The translations under genes and the position numbers were made by a program. Positions 20,305 to 27,993 of a DNA stretch of 33,262 bases are shown one piece after another. The notes below the pieces were generated by a model that searched no databases, was not told the DNA's origin, and worked only from the letters and a program-made list of their open reading frames with translations. Position 1 is the stretch's first letter; each line of letters starts with the position of its first letter. Source of the DNA: an uncultured Clostridia bacterium (GTDB lineage Bacteria > Bacillota > Clostridia > Oscillospirales > Oscillospiraceae); NCBI GenBank assembly GCA_946061515.1, contig CAMGRL010000020.1:1-33262 (forward strand), in the 5' to 3' direction.

Positions 20305-20350
20305 AAAAAACGACGTGAAATTGCGCGAGCAATTTCACGTCGTTCTTTTC
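20305..20350 (+). terminator. Bidirectional terminator after the FtsX-type permease
   Basis: A 16-bp perfect stem, AACGACGTGAAATTGC (20309-20324) and GCAATTTCACGTCGTT (20329-20344), has a GCGA loop. TTCTTTT follows on the plus strand and TTTTTTATTTC on the minus strand. It ends both the permease operon and the facing sigma/anti-sigma operon. Confidence 0.93.
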
Positions 20351-20365
20351 AAAGTGATTCAGGAA

Positions 20366-21556
20366 TCACTTGCCGATCACGCTGTAATCCAGCATGTCCG
20401 CGATGCTGTCAATGTCCTCGTCGCTGAGCGGCGCGCCGCCGCCGTCAATGCGCATGGTGAAGTAAGAATCGTCCAAAAAGGTGTAGATAAAAGCAGTTTC
20501 TCCGGCGTTAATGACCGTCAGCGCCGTTCCGTCGGCAGAAGTAAAGCTGTGGGTGCTCAGGCTGCTGCTTTTGTCCAGCCACTCCACCACCTCGCGGCCG
20601 CTGGACAGGGTGGAATACATGAAATTGCAGCAGTAACAATGGACCGTGTTTCCGTCGGGCAGGCTTTGATTGAAAGCCACGCCGAAGCTTCCCTCATTAT
20701 AAGTATAGAGCTTGTCAAAGAGATCCGGCATCCGGCGGAAGAGATTGCCGGAGCAGGCGGCCTCTGTCAGGACTTCAGCCAGCTCCTCCTTACTCAGTGC
20801 GTTGGGGGCGCTGTAGTCCTCCGTGGCCTCCAGGTAAACCGTTCCCGCCTCCCGCAGGTTCAGAGAATATTTTGCCGCGATCTCCTCCAGCTTAGCCTCC
20901 GCTTCCGAAGAGTACACGCCGTAGTTGAAGTCATAGCGGCCAAAGCCTGTGGCCCTGACAGCGCAGTATTCCTGATAAGCCTCATACTGCTCCTGGGTTC
21001 CGGTCCGCGTTTCCAGGATCTCTCCGCAGAAATTGCCGTTTTCATCTACTTCCACGGTTTTGTAATAGGTGAAGGTGACGGTCCCGTCCTGATTTTCCTC
21101 CACCTGGGAAGCGGCGGCTTCCTCCGGAGGGGCAAAGAACAGCGCGTCCGCGTCGTTTTCCTGCTTGTACGCAGACCACTCTTCCCAGGCGGCCTGGGAG
21201 GCGGCAATCTTTTCGGAAATTCCGCTGTCTATCTCTTCAGACAACTGCTGGGGCTGGGTAAGGGAGACGGTGTTGAAGCTCTGCTCACCCACGTCCACGG
21301 TTTCCGAGGGCCGGAGCATGGCCCTGATGCCAAGCAGGTCCGCCGCATAGGCCGTGGACGCCAGAAGGGCGGTCAGAACCGCGGCGATCAGCAAGGTTTT
21401 CCAAAGCTTTTTATGTTGATGTGCTTTCATATGATCCTCCATTTCAGGGAGGAACTCTTCGGAGCCGGCCGTCAGCTCCTTCCATATGCGCTCCTGGGCT
21501 GCCGCATTCATTTGAATCCGGTTATATGAGTCAATGATTTTTCGGTTACGCATCAA
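20366..21556 (-). CDS. Membrane anti-sigma-like protein paired with the second ECF sigma factor
   Basis: A 396-residue single-pass protein. A cytoplasmic N-terminus of about 50 residues (KIIDSYNRIQMNAAAQERIW) precedes one helix at about 53-71 (LWKTLLIAAVLTALLASTAY) and a 320-residue acidic extracytoplasmic domain. That domain includes three Cys (one in FCGEI, two in CYCC-type context). The start overlaps the end of the sigma gene by 11 bases, so the two are coupled. The layout parallels the pair at 1864-3275, but the outer domain is different and longer, suggesting a different signal. Its role as anti-sigma factor rests on position and topology. Confidence 0.68.
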   Translation of the reverse strand: MMRNRKIIDSYNRIQMNAAAQERIWKELTAGSEEFLPEMEDHMKAHQHKKLWKTLLIAAVLTALLASTAYAADLLGIRAMLRPSETVDVGEQSFNTVSLTQPQQLSEEIDSGISEKIAASQAAWEEWSAYKQENDADALFFAPPEEAAASQVEENQDGTVTFTYYKTVEVDENGNFCGEILETRTGTQEQYEAYQEYCAVRATGFGRYDFNYGVYSSEAEAKLEEIAAKYSLNLREAGTVYLEATEDYSAPNALSKEELAEVLTEAACSGNLFRRMPDLFDKLYTYNEGSFGVAFNQSLPDGNTVHCYCCNFMYSTLSSGREVVEWLDKSSSLSTHSFTSADGTALTVINAGETAFIYTFLDDSYFTMRIDGGGAPLSDEDIDSIADMLDYSVIGK

Positions 21557-22040
21557 AGGCCTCCCCCAATTGTTCCTTCAGCTTCGCCCTGGCTCTGCTC
21601 AGCCAGGTTTTTATTGTGTTGGGCGACTTGTCAAGAATTTTTGCCGTCTCTGTCGTTGAATAGCCTTCGTAGTAATACATGTAGATCACTGTTTTGTAGC
21701 TGTCCGGCAGGGCCAGGATGGCCTCCATCAGCGTATCATCCGTCTCCGCCGGTTCTGCGGCCAGGGCGTGAAAATCCTCAATATTCAGCTCTGTGCGCCG
21801 CTTTCGCCGGAGCATGTCCCGGCAGACGTTGGTCACGGTGACGATCAGCCAGGCTTTCACATGCTCTGTGTCCCGGAAGGACTTGCGGCAGCGGAGCAGA
21901 CGCATAAAGGTCTCCTGGGCGGCGTCCTCGCTGTCGTAGCTGTTTTTCATGTAGGTAAAGGCGATCCGATAGACCATCGGCAGATATTCCTGATAAATCT
22001 CGCGCAGACTCCTGCCCGTACGCTGCAGTATGCTGTGCAT
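21546..22040 (-). CDS. ECF-type RNA polymerase sigma factor (second copy)
   Basis: A 164-residue SigW/SigV-like ECF sigma factor. Region 2 includes YLPMVYRIAFTYMKNSYDSE, DAAQETFMRLLRC and VKAWLIVTVTNVCRDMLRRKRR. Region 4 includes LPDSYKTVIYMYYYEGYSTTE and the helix-turn-helix SPNTIKTWLSRARAKLKEQL. GGAGGGAGG (22056-22048) lies 7 bases before ATG 22040; an in-frame ATG at 22085 has no site and falls inside the likely promoter. It overlaps the anti-sigma-like gene. An envelope-stress role is usual for this group. Confidence 0.93.
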   Translation of the reverse strand: MHSILQRTGRSLREIYQEYLPMVYRIAFTYMKNSYDSEDAAQETFMRLLRCRKSFRDTEHVKAWLIVTVTNVCRDMLRRKRRTELNIEDFHALAAEPAETDDTLMEAILALPDSYKTVIYMYYYEGYSTTETAKILDKSPNTIKTWLSRARAKLKEQLGEAFDA

Positions 22041-22070
22041 CTTTCGGCCTCCCTCCACATCCGCGTTCAC

Positions 22071-22102
22071 CCATAACACGCACAAGGGGCGGTCTTGGTT
22101 TC
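22071..22102 (-). promoter_or_regulatory. Candidate ECF-type promoter of the second sigma operon
   Basis: On the minus strand TGAAAC, 17 bases and CGTGTTATGG (22080-22071) resemble the TGAAAC-N16-CGT consensus of SigW-type factors. The CGTGTTAT core is the same as in the promoter-like sequence at 1809. The predicted leader is very short, ending at the strong ribosome binding site. Confidence 0.55.
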
Positions 22103-22144
22103 AGCGCGGTTCGTTTTTTTTGCTCGGAAGCTGATCCGGAGAGA

Positions 22145-22172
22145 AAAAGAAAGAGGGCCTCGGGCCCTCTTT
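22145..22172 (-). terminator. Terminator of the YtrA/ABC-2 operon
   Basis: A 10-bp stem, AAAGAGGGCC (22150-22159) and GGCCCTCTTT (22163-22172), is followed on the minus strand by CTTTTTCTC. It lies 17 bases beyond the ABC-2 permease stop. Confidence 0.83.
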
Positions 22173-22189
22173 CCGGGAACGATCATCTT

Positions 22190-22807
22190 TCAGAGACTGC
22201 GTTTTTTGTAAAACTGAATGGACAGCAGCCAGGAGGCGGCGAAGAGCAGGGCGCTGATGAGGCAGATCAGCAGCGGCGCGGGAATGGAGACCGGAGCGGC
22301 TCCGGCGGCGCTGATGCCGTCATAGGGCAGGATAAAGGCCAGGGCGCAGACTGCGCCGATGACGATGTAATAGGCGATGCGGGCCCGTTCACTGCCCAGT
22401 TTATAAATGATGGGCAGCAGGATGGCGGGGCCGGTAAGGCCCATGGCCAGCAGCAGGGATATGATGCTGAAAAATTCCTCTTTCCCCTCCGGCAGCAGCC
22501 GTATTCCCTGGGCCACGGCGGAAATGAGCAGGATGGCAAGACCGGACAGCAGCACAAAAATATACTTTGCGGACACTACCTGGCTGCGGGTAAAGGGCAT
22601 GGCGGCGCAGTACCGGTCCCAGTGGAACTTTTCGTCGTAGGACAGCAGGGACATGGGCAGCATGGAGGTGATGATCATGGGGTACATGATCAGAAACATA
22701 TTGCCGTTTGCCCAGACGGAGGCAAAGAGAAAAATAAGTACCATGGCCACGAAAACCCGCATGTAGCTTTTGGCCATGTAAAATTCCTTCAGTAACAGCG
22801 CTTTCAT
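22190..22807 (-). CDS. ABC-2 type permease (ABC2_membrane_5-like)
   Basis: A 205-residue protein with about six membrane helices. The ABC-2 permease opening MKALLLKEFYMAKSYMRVFV is followed by the family stretch SLLSYDEKFHWDRYCAAMPFTRSQVVSAKYI; the short form is typical of bacitracin/lantibiotic-type resistance or stress exporters in Firmicutes. It begins 2 bases after the ATPase stop. A GntR regulator gene leads the operon, as in the Bacillus ytr operon. Substrate unknown. Confidence 0.9.
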   Translation of the reverse strand: MKALLLKEFYMAKSYMRVFVAMVLIFLFASVWANGNMFLIMYPMIITSMLPMSLLSYDEKFHWDRYCAAMPFTRSQVVSAKYIFVLLSGLAILLISAVAQGIRLLPEGKEEFFSIISLLLAMGLTGPAILLPIIYKLGSERARIAYYIVIGAVCALAFILPYDGISAAGAAPVSIPAPLLICLISALLFAASWLLSIQFYKKRSL

Positions 22808-22809
22808 TT

Positions 22810-23649
22810 TCAGGCCTCCTTTACCATAAATACGAACAGCTCTTCAATGCTGATTGGGCTGGTGTTTGCGCCTGCCGGCGCCGCGTCCCGCCGCACGATG
22901 GCGGTGACGCCGTAGGGGTTTTCTTTCCCGCCCTTGACCGTCTTTTTCGGCAGGGCGTTCAGCTCCGCCGCCGTGCAGCGGAGGATGCAGTACTCCGACA
23001 GCAGCAGATCCTTCTCCTCGCACAGCAGCAGCCGCCCCTTGTGGAGAAAGGCGATGTAGTCGCAGAGCTTTTCCAGGTCGCTGACAATGTGGGAGGAGAT
23101 GAGGATGGAATGGCTCTCGTCTCGGGTAAACTCGGAGAAAAGCTCCACCACCTCGTCCCGGACCACCGGGTCCAGGCCGCTGGTGGGCTCATCCAGGATC
23201 AACAGCTTTGGCCTGTGGGACAGGGCCACCGCAATGCCAAGCTTCATCTTCATCCCCCGGGAAAAGTCCTTGAATTGCTTACCCTCCGGCAGGTCAAAGC
23301 GGCGGAGATACTCCCTGTAGGCCGCCTCATCCCAGTTTTTGTAGGTCAGGCGCATCACGTTGTTTACCTGCCGGGTGTTAAAGCACTCGGGAAAGCCCAC
23401 CTCGTCCAGCACAACGCCGGTCTCCTCCCGGGTGAGCATCACGTCCTCCCCGTCGCCTCTCCCCAGAAGCCGGATGCTGCCGCCGTCCCGCTGCAGCATA
23501 TCCAGAATCAGGCGGATGGTGGTGGTCTTTCCGGCTCCGTTTTCCCCAATCAGGCCCATGATGCAGCCCTGGGGCAGATCCAGGTCCAGCGGACCCAGGT
23601 CAAAGCCCGGATAGCTCTTTCGAAGCTGTCTGATTTCAATGGCGTTCAT
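22810..23649 (-). CDS. ABC transporter ATPase (YtrB-like)
   Basis: A 279-residue ATPase with Walker A GENGAGKTT (about 35-43), the shortened signature FSRGMKMKLGIAVALS seen in ABC-2 systems in place of LSGGQ, Walker B LLILDEPTSGLDP and H-loop SSHIVSD. A C-terminal region of about 60 residues follows, as in YtrB/BcrA-like proteins. The ATG overlaps the stop of the GntR gene by 4 bases (ATGA), and the permease gene follows 2 bases after the stop. Confidence 0.94.
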   Translation of the reverse strand: MNAIEIRQLRKSYPGFDLGPLDLDLPQGCIMGLIGENGAGKTTTIRLILDMLQRDGGSIRLLGRGDGEDVMLTREETGVVLDEVGFPECFNTRQVNNVMRLTYKNWDEAAYREYLRRFDLPEGKQFKDFSRGMKMKLGIAVALSHRPKLLILDEPTSGLDPVVRDEVVELFSEFTRDESHSILISSHIVSDLEKLCDYIAFLHKGRLLLCEEKDLLLSEYCILRCTAAELNALPKKTVKGGKENPYGVTAIVRRDAAPAGANTSPISIEELFVFMVKEA

Positions 23650-24023
23650 GTTGTTTCCTCCTCAATGACGCTGAACATTTCGATAATATTCTCCCGGCTG
23701 AGCCCGCAGGCGGCGGCCAGGTCGCGGATCGCCTGCAGGTGGTTTTCAATCTGCCGCAGATTCTCCTCCCGCAGCAGCTCCGTGTTTTTCGCCGCCACAA
23801 AGCAGCCCTTGCCGGCCACGGTGTAGATAAAGCCCTCCCGCTCCAGCTCGTCGTAGGCCCGGCGGGTGGTGATCACGCTGATCCCCAGGTCCTTGGCCAG
23901 GTTCCGGATGGAGGGGAGAAGCTGATCCTCCCGCAGCGCGCCGCTGATGATCTGATTTTTGATCTGGCTGTAGATCTGGTCATAAATGGGCAGCCCGCTT
24001 TTATTGTCAATAAAGATATTCAT
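23646..24023 (-). CDS. GntR-family repressor of the YtrA subfamily
   Basis: A 125-residue regulator with the winged-helix GntR domain (PIYDQIYSQIKNQIISGALR, LPSIRNLAKDLGISVITTRRAYDELEREGFIYTV) and only a short C-terminal dimerisation helix pair. This is the mark of the YtrA subfamily, which lacks a large ligand domain. GAGGTGAGG lies just before ATG 24023. It heads the operon with the ABC-2 transporter, and its promoter carries a 21-base palindrome matching YtrA-type operators, so it very likely represses its own operon. Inducers of relatives are cell-wall-active peptides. Confidence 0.93.
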   Translation of the reverse strand: MNIFIDNKSGLPIYDQIYSQIKNQIISGALREDQLLPSIRNLAKDLGISVITTRRAYDELEREGFIYTVAGKGCFVAAKNTELLREENLRQIENHLQAIRDLAAACGLSRENIIEMFSVIEEETT

Positions 24024-24040
24024 GCCTCACCTCGTGCAAA

Positions 24041-24081
24041 GTGTATATGTACAGTATACACAGTATATACGGCTCTGTCAA
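24041..24081 (-). promoter_or_regulatory. Promoter and operator of the YtrA-type operon
   Basis: On the minus strand TTGACA (24081-24076), 17 bases and TATACT (24058-24053) form a near-consensus promoter. The palindrome GTGTATA-N7-TATACAC (24041-24061) covers the -10 box and start site. A partial further copy, GTATATAC, lies in the spacer. Confidence 0.87.
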
Positions 24082-24266
24082 GAGGAAAAGTTCAATCAGG
24101 GGGCCCGGCGCCGGAATGCACACCGTTTTTTGACGGGTATACCGAAAAATGCGATTTTTTGGGGATAATTCAAACAAAAATGGCCGAATTCTACTGCCCG
24201 TAGAGAAAAAAACGGCCACTCTACACCCCGTTCTCCGGCAGTATAGACGGGCGGGGGAGGAGTAGC
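24062..24266. other. Intergenic region between divergent ytrA-like and degV genes
   Basis: Apart from the two promoters at its edges, the gap has T-rich tracts (CGTTTTTTGACGG near 24122 and GATTTTTTGGGG near 24154) and GGGCCCGGCGCCGG (about 24101). No gene with a ribosome binding site and no strong hairpin with a T run is apparent. Confidence 0.55.
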
Positions 24267-24295
24267 TTGAACTTTTTGAAGCTTTTGGGTATGAT
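24267..24295 (+). promoter_or_regulatory. Promoter of degV
   Basis: TTGAAC (24267-24272), 17 bases and TATGAT (24290-24295) lie 72 bases upstream of the degV ATG. Confidence 0.75.
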
Positions 24296-24366
24296 TTCGC
24301 CAAGGGTTTGGAGATAATCTGCTTATGCCCGGATAAAAAGAAAAGCACACTCAGGAGGCATATGCC

Positions 24367-25251
24367 ATGTCATTTGTGATCGTAACCGATACGTCCGCGA
24401 ATATCCCCAAAAGAATCGTGGAGGAGCGGGATCTGAAGATCATCCCCTTTTCCTACTGTGTGGACGGCGTTGAACATACCTGCGATGATATAGAGGCCTT
24501 TGACGGCGAGGGCTTTTACGCCATGATGAAGGGGCACACCAACGTGACCACCTCCCAGATCCCGCCCCAGCGTTATGCGGATTTTTTCGAGCCTTTTGTG
24601 AAGGAAGGACAGGACGTACTGTTTGTCAGCATGTCCTCCGGTATCAGCGGCTCCTTCTCCTCTTCCAACATTGCCGCCGTCCAGCTGATGGAGACTTACC
24701 CGGACAGGATCGTCCGCTCTGTGGACACCAAGGGCGCCTCCCTGGGCGAGGGGCTGCTGGCCCTGCGGGCCGCGGAATGCCGGGACAAGGGCATGGGCAT
24801 TGAAGAGACCGTGGAGCTGCTCTGCCGGATGAGAGAGCGCGTATGTCAGGTATTCACCGTGGACGACCTGATGTTTCTGCGCAAGGGCGGCCGCATCTCC
24901 AACGTCACCGCCATTGTGGGCACGGTGCTGAACATCAAGCCCCTGCTCAAAGGCGATGAGGAGGGCCGGATTGTGGCCTTCGGCAAGGTGAGAGGCAGAA
25001 AGCACTCCGTTGAGGCCATTGCCGAGCGCTATGACCAGCTGGTGGACCATCCGGAGGAGCAGCTGGTGTGCATTGCCCACGCCGCCTGTGAGAAGGACGC
25101 GGATTATCTCATCAGCCTTCTCAACAAAAATCATCCTCCCAGGGAGATCTTGAAGGTCTGCTACGAGCCGGTCACCGGCTCCCATGTGGGCCCCGGCGCC
25201 CTGGCCCTGTTCTTCGAGGGCAGAGACGGCGCAAGAGCGGAAATTAAGTAA
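24367..25251 (+). CDS. DegV family fatty-acid-binding protein
   Basis: A 294-residue protein. DegV/FakB proteins bind one fatty acid and present it to the kinase FakA for use in phospholipid synthesis. The family marks are the opening FVIVTDTSANIP, the TTSQIPP segment, VSMSSGISGSFSSSNIAA, FTVDDLMFLRKGGRIS and the C-terminal EPVTGSHVGPGALALFF. The length is normal. AGGAGG (24353-24358) lies 8 bases before ATG 24367. The gene is monocistronic with its own promoter and terminator; no fakA is present in the window. Confidence 0.95.
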   Translation: MSFVIVTDTSANIPKRIVEERDLKIIPFSYCVDGVEHTCDDIEAFDGEGFYAMMKGHTNVTTSQIPPQRYADFFEPFVKEGQDVLFVSMSSGISGSFSSSNIAAVQLMETYPDRIVRSVDTKGASLGEGLLALRAAECRDKGMGIEETVELLCRMRERVCQVFTVDDLMFLRKGGRISNVTAIVGTVLNIKPLLKGDEEGRIVAFGKVRGRKHSVEAIAERYDQLVDHPEEQLVCIAHAACEKDADYLISLLNKNHPPREILKVCYEPVTGSHVGPGALALFFEGRDGARAEIK

Positions 25252-25256
25252 TAAAC

Positions 25257-25290
25257 AAAAAAATGCAGGACTTTGCGTCCTGCATTTTTC
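25257..25290 (+). terminator. Bidirectional terminator between degV and the XRE-TPR gene
   Basis: A stem of AAAAATGCAGGAC and GTCCTGCATTTTT surrounds a TTTGC loop. The flanking A and T runs make it usable on both strands. It reaches the stop codon of the minus-strand gene at 25289. Confidence 0.92.
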
Positions 25291-26329
25291 ATGTTCCGGC
25301 TTTCTTTTCTCTCAGGCGGGCAATGGCCCGGCGGTGCTCATCCACCGGCTCTCCCTCGGTCAGGGACCAGTCGGTGCGCAGCAGGTCGATGCAGCGCTGG
25401 TGCATCTGGATGGCCCGGTCAAAGTCGCCCCGGATCTCCGCAATCTGCGCTATGGCCTCCGGCATGTCCATGTACCTGGGCGACGGCTGCAGGGAAAGCG
25501 CCTTTTCGTAGTATTCCACCGCCTCGTCATAGCGGCACAGCCGTGCCATGCAGTCCCCTTTGCTGGCCCAGCTGAGCCAGTAGTCGGGAAACTCCTCCGT
25601 CATGTGCTCCCAGCAGCGTAGCGCGTGAGGAAGGTCGCACTCCTCCTTGGCGATGTAGCCCTCATACAGCTCGGTTCGGAAGCTGTGCTCCACTTTGTCC
25701 ATGGCGGAGAGCACTTCTTTCGCCTCTCCGGTGCGCCCGTTGGCAAGAAGCAGATCCATCAGCCACAAATAGGTGCGGGGGTTTTCCGGATGCCTGTGGA
25801 GAAAGTCCTTGTAAAAATCGATCAGCTCCACGTAATTGTCCACGTTCCAGTCCATATACGGCCCCCGTTCGGAATCGAATATGGCGTTGTGGGCGGCCTT
25901 TTCATCGGGATTGAGCAGCAGTGCCTGCCTGGCCAGGGGAGCGGCCAGCTGGTCATATTCCCGTGCCCGCTTCACATACAGCTCAGACAGAATCAGGGCG
26001 GCCCGGGGCCTGGCAGATTTGTCCGTCAGCTTCTCCTTCAAAAACTTTTCGGCGCTGCAAAAATCGCTCTCGGGAAGAAAGCGGACGGTCTCGATCATGT
26101 TCTCAATCCGATCCATGCGGCTGCTGTCGGTCATGGAGAACAGCTCGTCGATGCTGATGCCCAGCAGCACGGACAGCTCCGGCAGAAGCTGGATGTCCGG
26201 CATGTTGGTCTGGCTCTCCCACTTGGACACCGCCTGGGCGGAAAGGCCCAGCGCCTCGCCCAGCTGTCCCTGGGTCATGCCCCGCTGCAGGCGCAGCTGC
26301 CTGATTTTTTCTCCGATCTCCAAAGTCAT
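25289..26329 (-). CDS. XRE regulator with TPR-like repeats
   Basis: A 346-residue protein. An N-terminal helix-turn-helix (about 5-60, KIRQLRLQRGMTQGQLGEAL and LSAQAVSKWESQTNMP) is followed by helical tetratricopeptide-like repeats, for example the ones with RTYLWLMDLLLANGRTGEAK and WLSWASKGDCMARLCRYDEAVEYYEKAL. This XRE-TPR plan is known from peptide-sensing regulators of the RRNPP type and from orphan regulators; no signalling-peptide gene is seen nearby. AAAGGAG lies 10 bases before ATG 26329. It has its own promoter, with the -35 box inside the hairpin loop that follows the glycosidase operon. Confidence 0.88.
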   Translation of the reverse strand: MTLEIGEKIRQLRLQRGMTQGQLGEALGLSAQAVSKWESQTNMPDIQLLPELSVLLGISIDELFSMTDSSRMDRIENMIETVRFLPESDFCSAEKFLKEKLTDKSARPRAALILSELYVKRAREYDQLAAPLARQALLLNPDEKAAHNAIFDSERGPYMDWNVDNYVELIDFYKDFLHRHPENPRTYLWLMDLLLANGRTGEAKEVLSAMDKVEHSFRTELYEGYIAKEECDLPHALRCWEHMTEEFPDYWLSWASKGDCMARLCRYDEAVEYYEKALSLQPSPRYMDMPEAIAQIAEIRGDFDRAIQMHQRCIDLLRTDWSLTEGEPVDEHRRAIARLREKKAGT

Positions 26330-26352
26330 TATCCATCAACTCCTTTGACCCG

Positions 26353-26381
26353 ATCATAAACCGGGGCCGTCCTTTTTTCAA
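26353..26381 (-). promoter_or_regulatory. Promoter of the XRE-TPR gene
   Basis: On the minus strand TTGAAA (26381-26376), 17 bases and TATGAT (26358-26353). The -35 box sits in the loop of the hairpin at 26361-26393 and the hairpin's 3' arm lies in the spacer. Confidence 0.7.
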
Positions 26382-26393
26382 TGACGGCCCCGG
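26361..26393 (-). terminator. Hairpin after the glycosidase operon
   Basis: An 11-bp stem, CCGGGGCCGTC (26361-26371) and GACGGCCCCGG (26383-26393), has an 11-base loop. On the minus strand only TTTATG follows, so the T run is short and termination may be partial. It lies 16 bases after the GH36 stop. Confidence 0.6.
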
Positions 26394-26409
26394 CAAATTC
26401 ATTTGCCGA

Positions 26410-27993
26410 TCAGTCGATTCCCAGTTTCTCGCGTACGCCGTTCACGGTGTAGGCGATGGAAAGCCCGTTGTCCGCCTCCACCTGCACGTCGGCGGCCTCC
26501 CGGTTTTCCAGAAGCCGGGCATACAGGGCCCTGGCCTCCGGGCTGTATTCTGACATGTTGTCCGAGCAGAGCAGCAGTCCACCGAACAGACTGTTCACCG
26601 TGGCCAGAATGAACTTTTCGTCCCGGCTCAGCTTCAGATTGTCCTCCCGCAGGAAAAACACGTCCGGGTCGTTGAGGAAGGCCCGGCCATTGAGCTGGCG
26701 GCGGAAAATGCTGTTGAGTATGGCGTTGCGGGTGGACACATATTCCCGGTTGGTCCGGCGCATGACCCAGCTGTTTGCCCAGTCCAGGCCCACGTCACAG
26801 CCGATGCGGCAGTAGTCCACCAGACCGAAGGCGGGCATCAGCGGCACGCCGCAGCCCAGAATCAGCTTGTCTCCACAAAAGCGGCGGAGCAGCTCCATGG
26901 CCCGGATCATCCGCCCGGCCCGGCTCTCCTGCTCGCTGCCGAAGGGGGCGGCGGCGTAGAGAAAGTCCAGCTTCACCAGGTCAAAGCCCCAGTCATCGAA
27001 AATCTGCCGGAAGCTGCGTTCCAGATAGGCCACCACCTGGGGATTGTCGATATCCAGCGCGTAAAAGCCGCCCCAGTTGCTGCCGCAGTACCAGTTTTTG
27101 CCCTCCACCTGCAACAGCCAGTCGGGGTGCTTTTCATAGATCTCCGAGCCCTTCTGGCACACAAAGGGGGCCAGCCACAGCCCGGCCTTCAGCCCCCGGC
27201 GGTGGATGTCCTCCGCGATAGGCTTGAGACCGTGGGGGAATTTGCGCTGGTTGGTGGTCAGCCAGTCGCCCACATAGGGCTGCCAGCCGTCGTCGATCTG
27301 AAACAGGTCGCCCGGACGCAGCATGGGAGCGCAGCCGGAGAGATCGGAGAGGATGCTGCCCTCGTCAATGTTCTGGTAGCGGTTATACCAGCTGGAGTAA
27401 CCGGCCAGCTTCTCCGTAGTCCGGGGCTTCACGCCCATGGCGGCAAACCAGCGGTCAAAGACCTCATCTTCGCCGCCCTCTGCGGCAAAGAGGTCAAAGG
27501 CGTGAAATTCCCCGCCGCAGCGCAGTCCCGCGCAGTCCCGGCTGATGCTGAGCAGCCCCGCCCTGGCGTCATACTGAAAGAGGGTGTAGCCCGGACGCTC
27601 GTCCAGAGAGGCGAAAAGCCGGTAGCGCTGCCCGGCGCGGAAATAGCAATAGCTCTCCCCGTGGGTCACCCCCGCCTTTTCCGGGTAGTCCACGAAGAAA
27701 TAGTCCCCGTAGCGGTCGATGCCGAACTTCTCGTTGATGAAGCGGGGCAGATGGCAGCGGCGGATCTTGTCCCGGCGGCTGTATTCCGGACAGCCGGTCC
27801 AGGTCTGGTAGCCGTTCATGAAGATCTTTTCGTCTTCGCCCAAGATCAGGGGCATGGTGGCTTTGACAGAGCGGATATGCCCCTCGGGGAGAGAGCACAC
27901 AATACGGCTTTCACCCTCCCGGATGTCCTGAAAGCCCCGGATGACGCTGGGGCCGTCCAGGCATTCAATCTCAATGGTGTATTCCAGTCTCAT
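26410..27993 (-). CDS. Alpha-galactosidase-like glycoside hydrolase, GH36
   Basis: A 527-residue enzyme without a signal peptide, so it acts on imported sugars. The (beta/alpha)8 barrel shows FQIDDGWQ, GLKAGLWLAPF, the nucleophile D343 in DLVKLDFLYA, and the acid/base D400 in YCRIGCDVGLDW, as in GH36 clan D enzymes. It is shorter than the 700-residue classical forms and more like the Thermotoga type. The start overlaps the GH2 stop by 23 bases. The paired GH2 and GH36 enzymes suggest degradation of galactose- or hexuronate-containing glycans. The substrate is not certain; other alpha-linked sugars are possible in this family. Confidence 0.87.
   Translation of the reverse strand: MRLEYTIEIECLDGPSVIRGFQDIREGESRIVCSLPEGHIRSVKATMPLILGEDEKIFMNGYQTWTGCPEYSRRDKIRRCHLPRFINEKFGIDRYGDYFFVDYPEKAGVTHGESYCYFRAGQRYRLFASLDERPGYTLFQYDARAGLLSISRDCAGLRCGGEFHAFDLFAAEGGEDEVFDRWFAAMGVKPRTTEKLAGYSSWYNRYQNIDEGSILSDLSGCAPMLRPGDLFQIDDGWQPYVGDWLTTNQRKFPHGLKPIAEDIHRRGLKAGLWLAPFVCQKGSEIYEKHPDWLLQVEGKNWYCGSNWGGFYALDIDNPQVVAYLERSFRQIFDDWGFDLVKLDFLYAAAPFGSEQESRAGRMIRAMELLRRFCGDKLILGCGVPLMPAFGLVDYCRIGCDVGLDWANSWVMRRTNREYVSTRNAILNSIFRRQLNGRAFLNDPDVFFLREDNLKLSRDEKFILATVNSLFGGLLLCSDNMSEYSPEARALYARLLENREAADVQVEADNGLSIAYTVNGVREKLGID

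Noticed and set aside
16946-20338. An 1130-codon open frame on the minus strand opposite the FtsX-type permease.
   Set aside because: It mirrors the permease coding strand; the translation is rich in His, Gln, Gly and Leu without domains, as expected of a high-GC antisense shadow.
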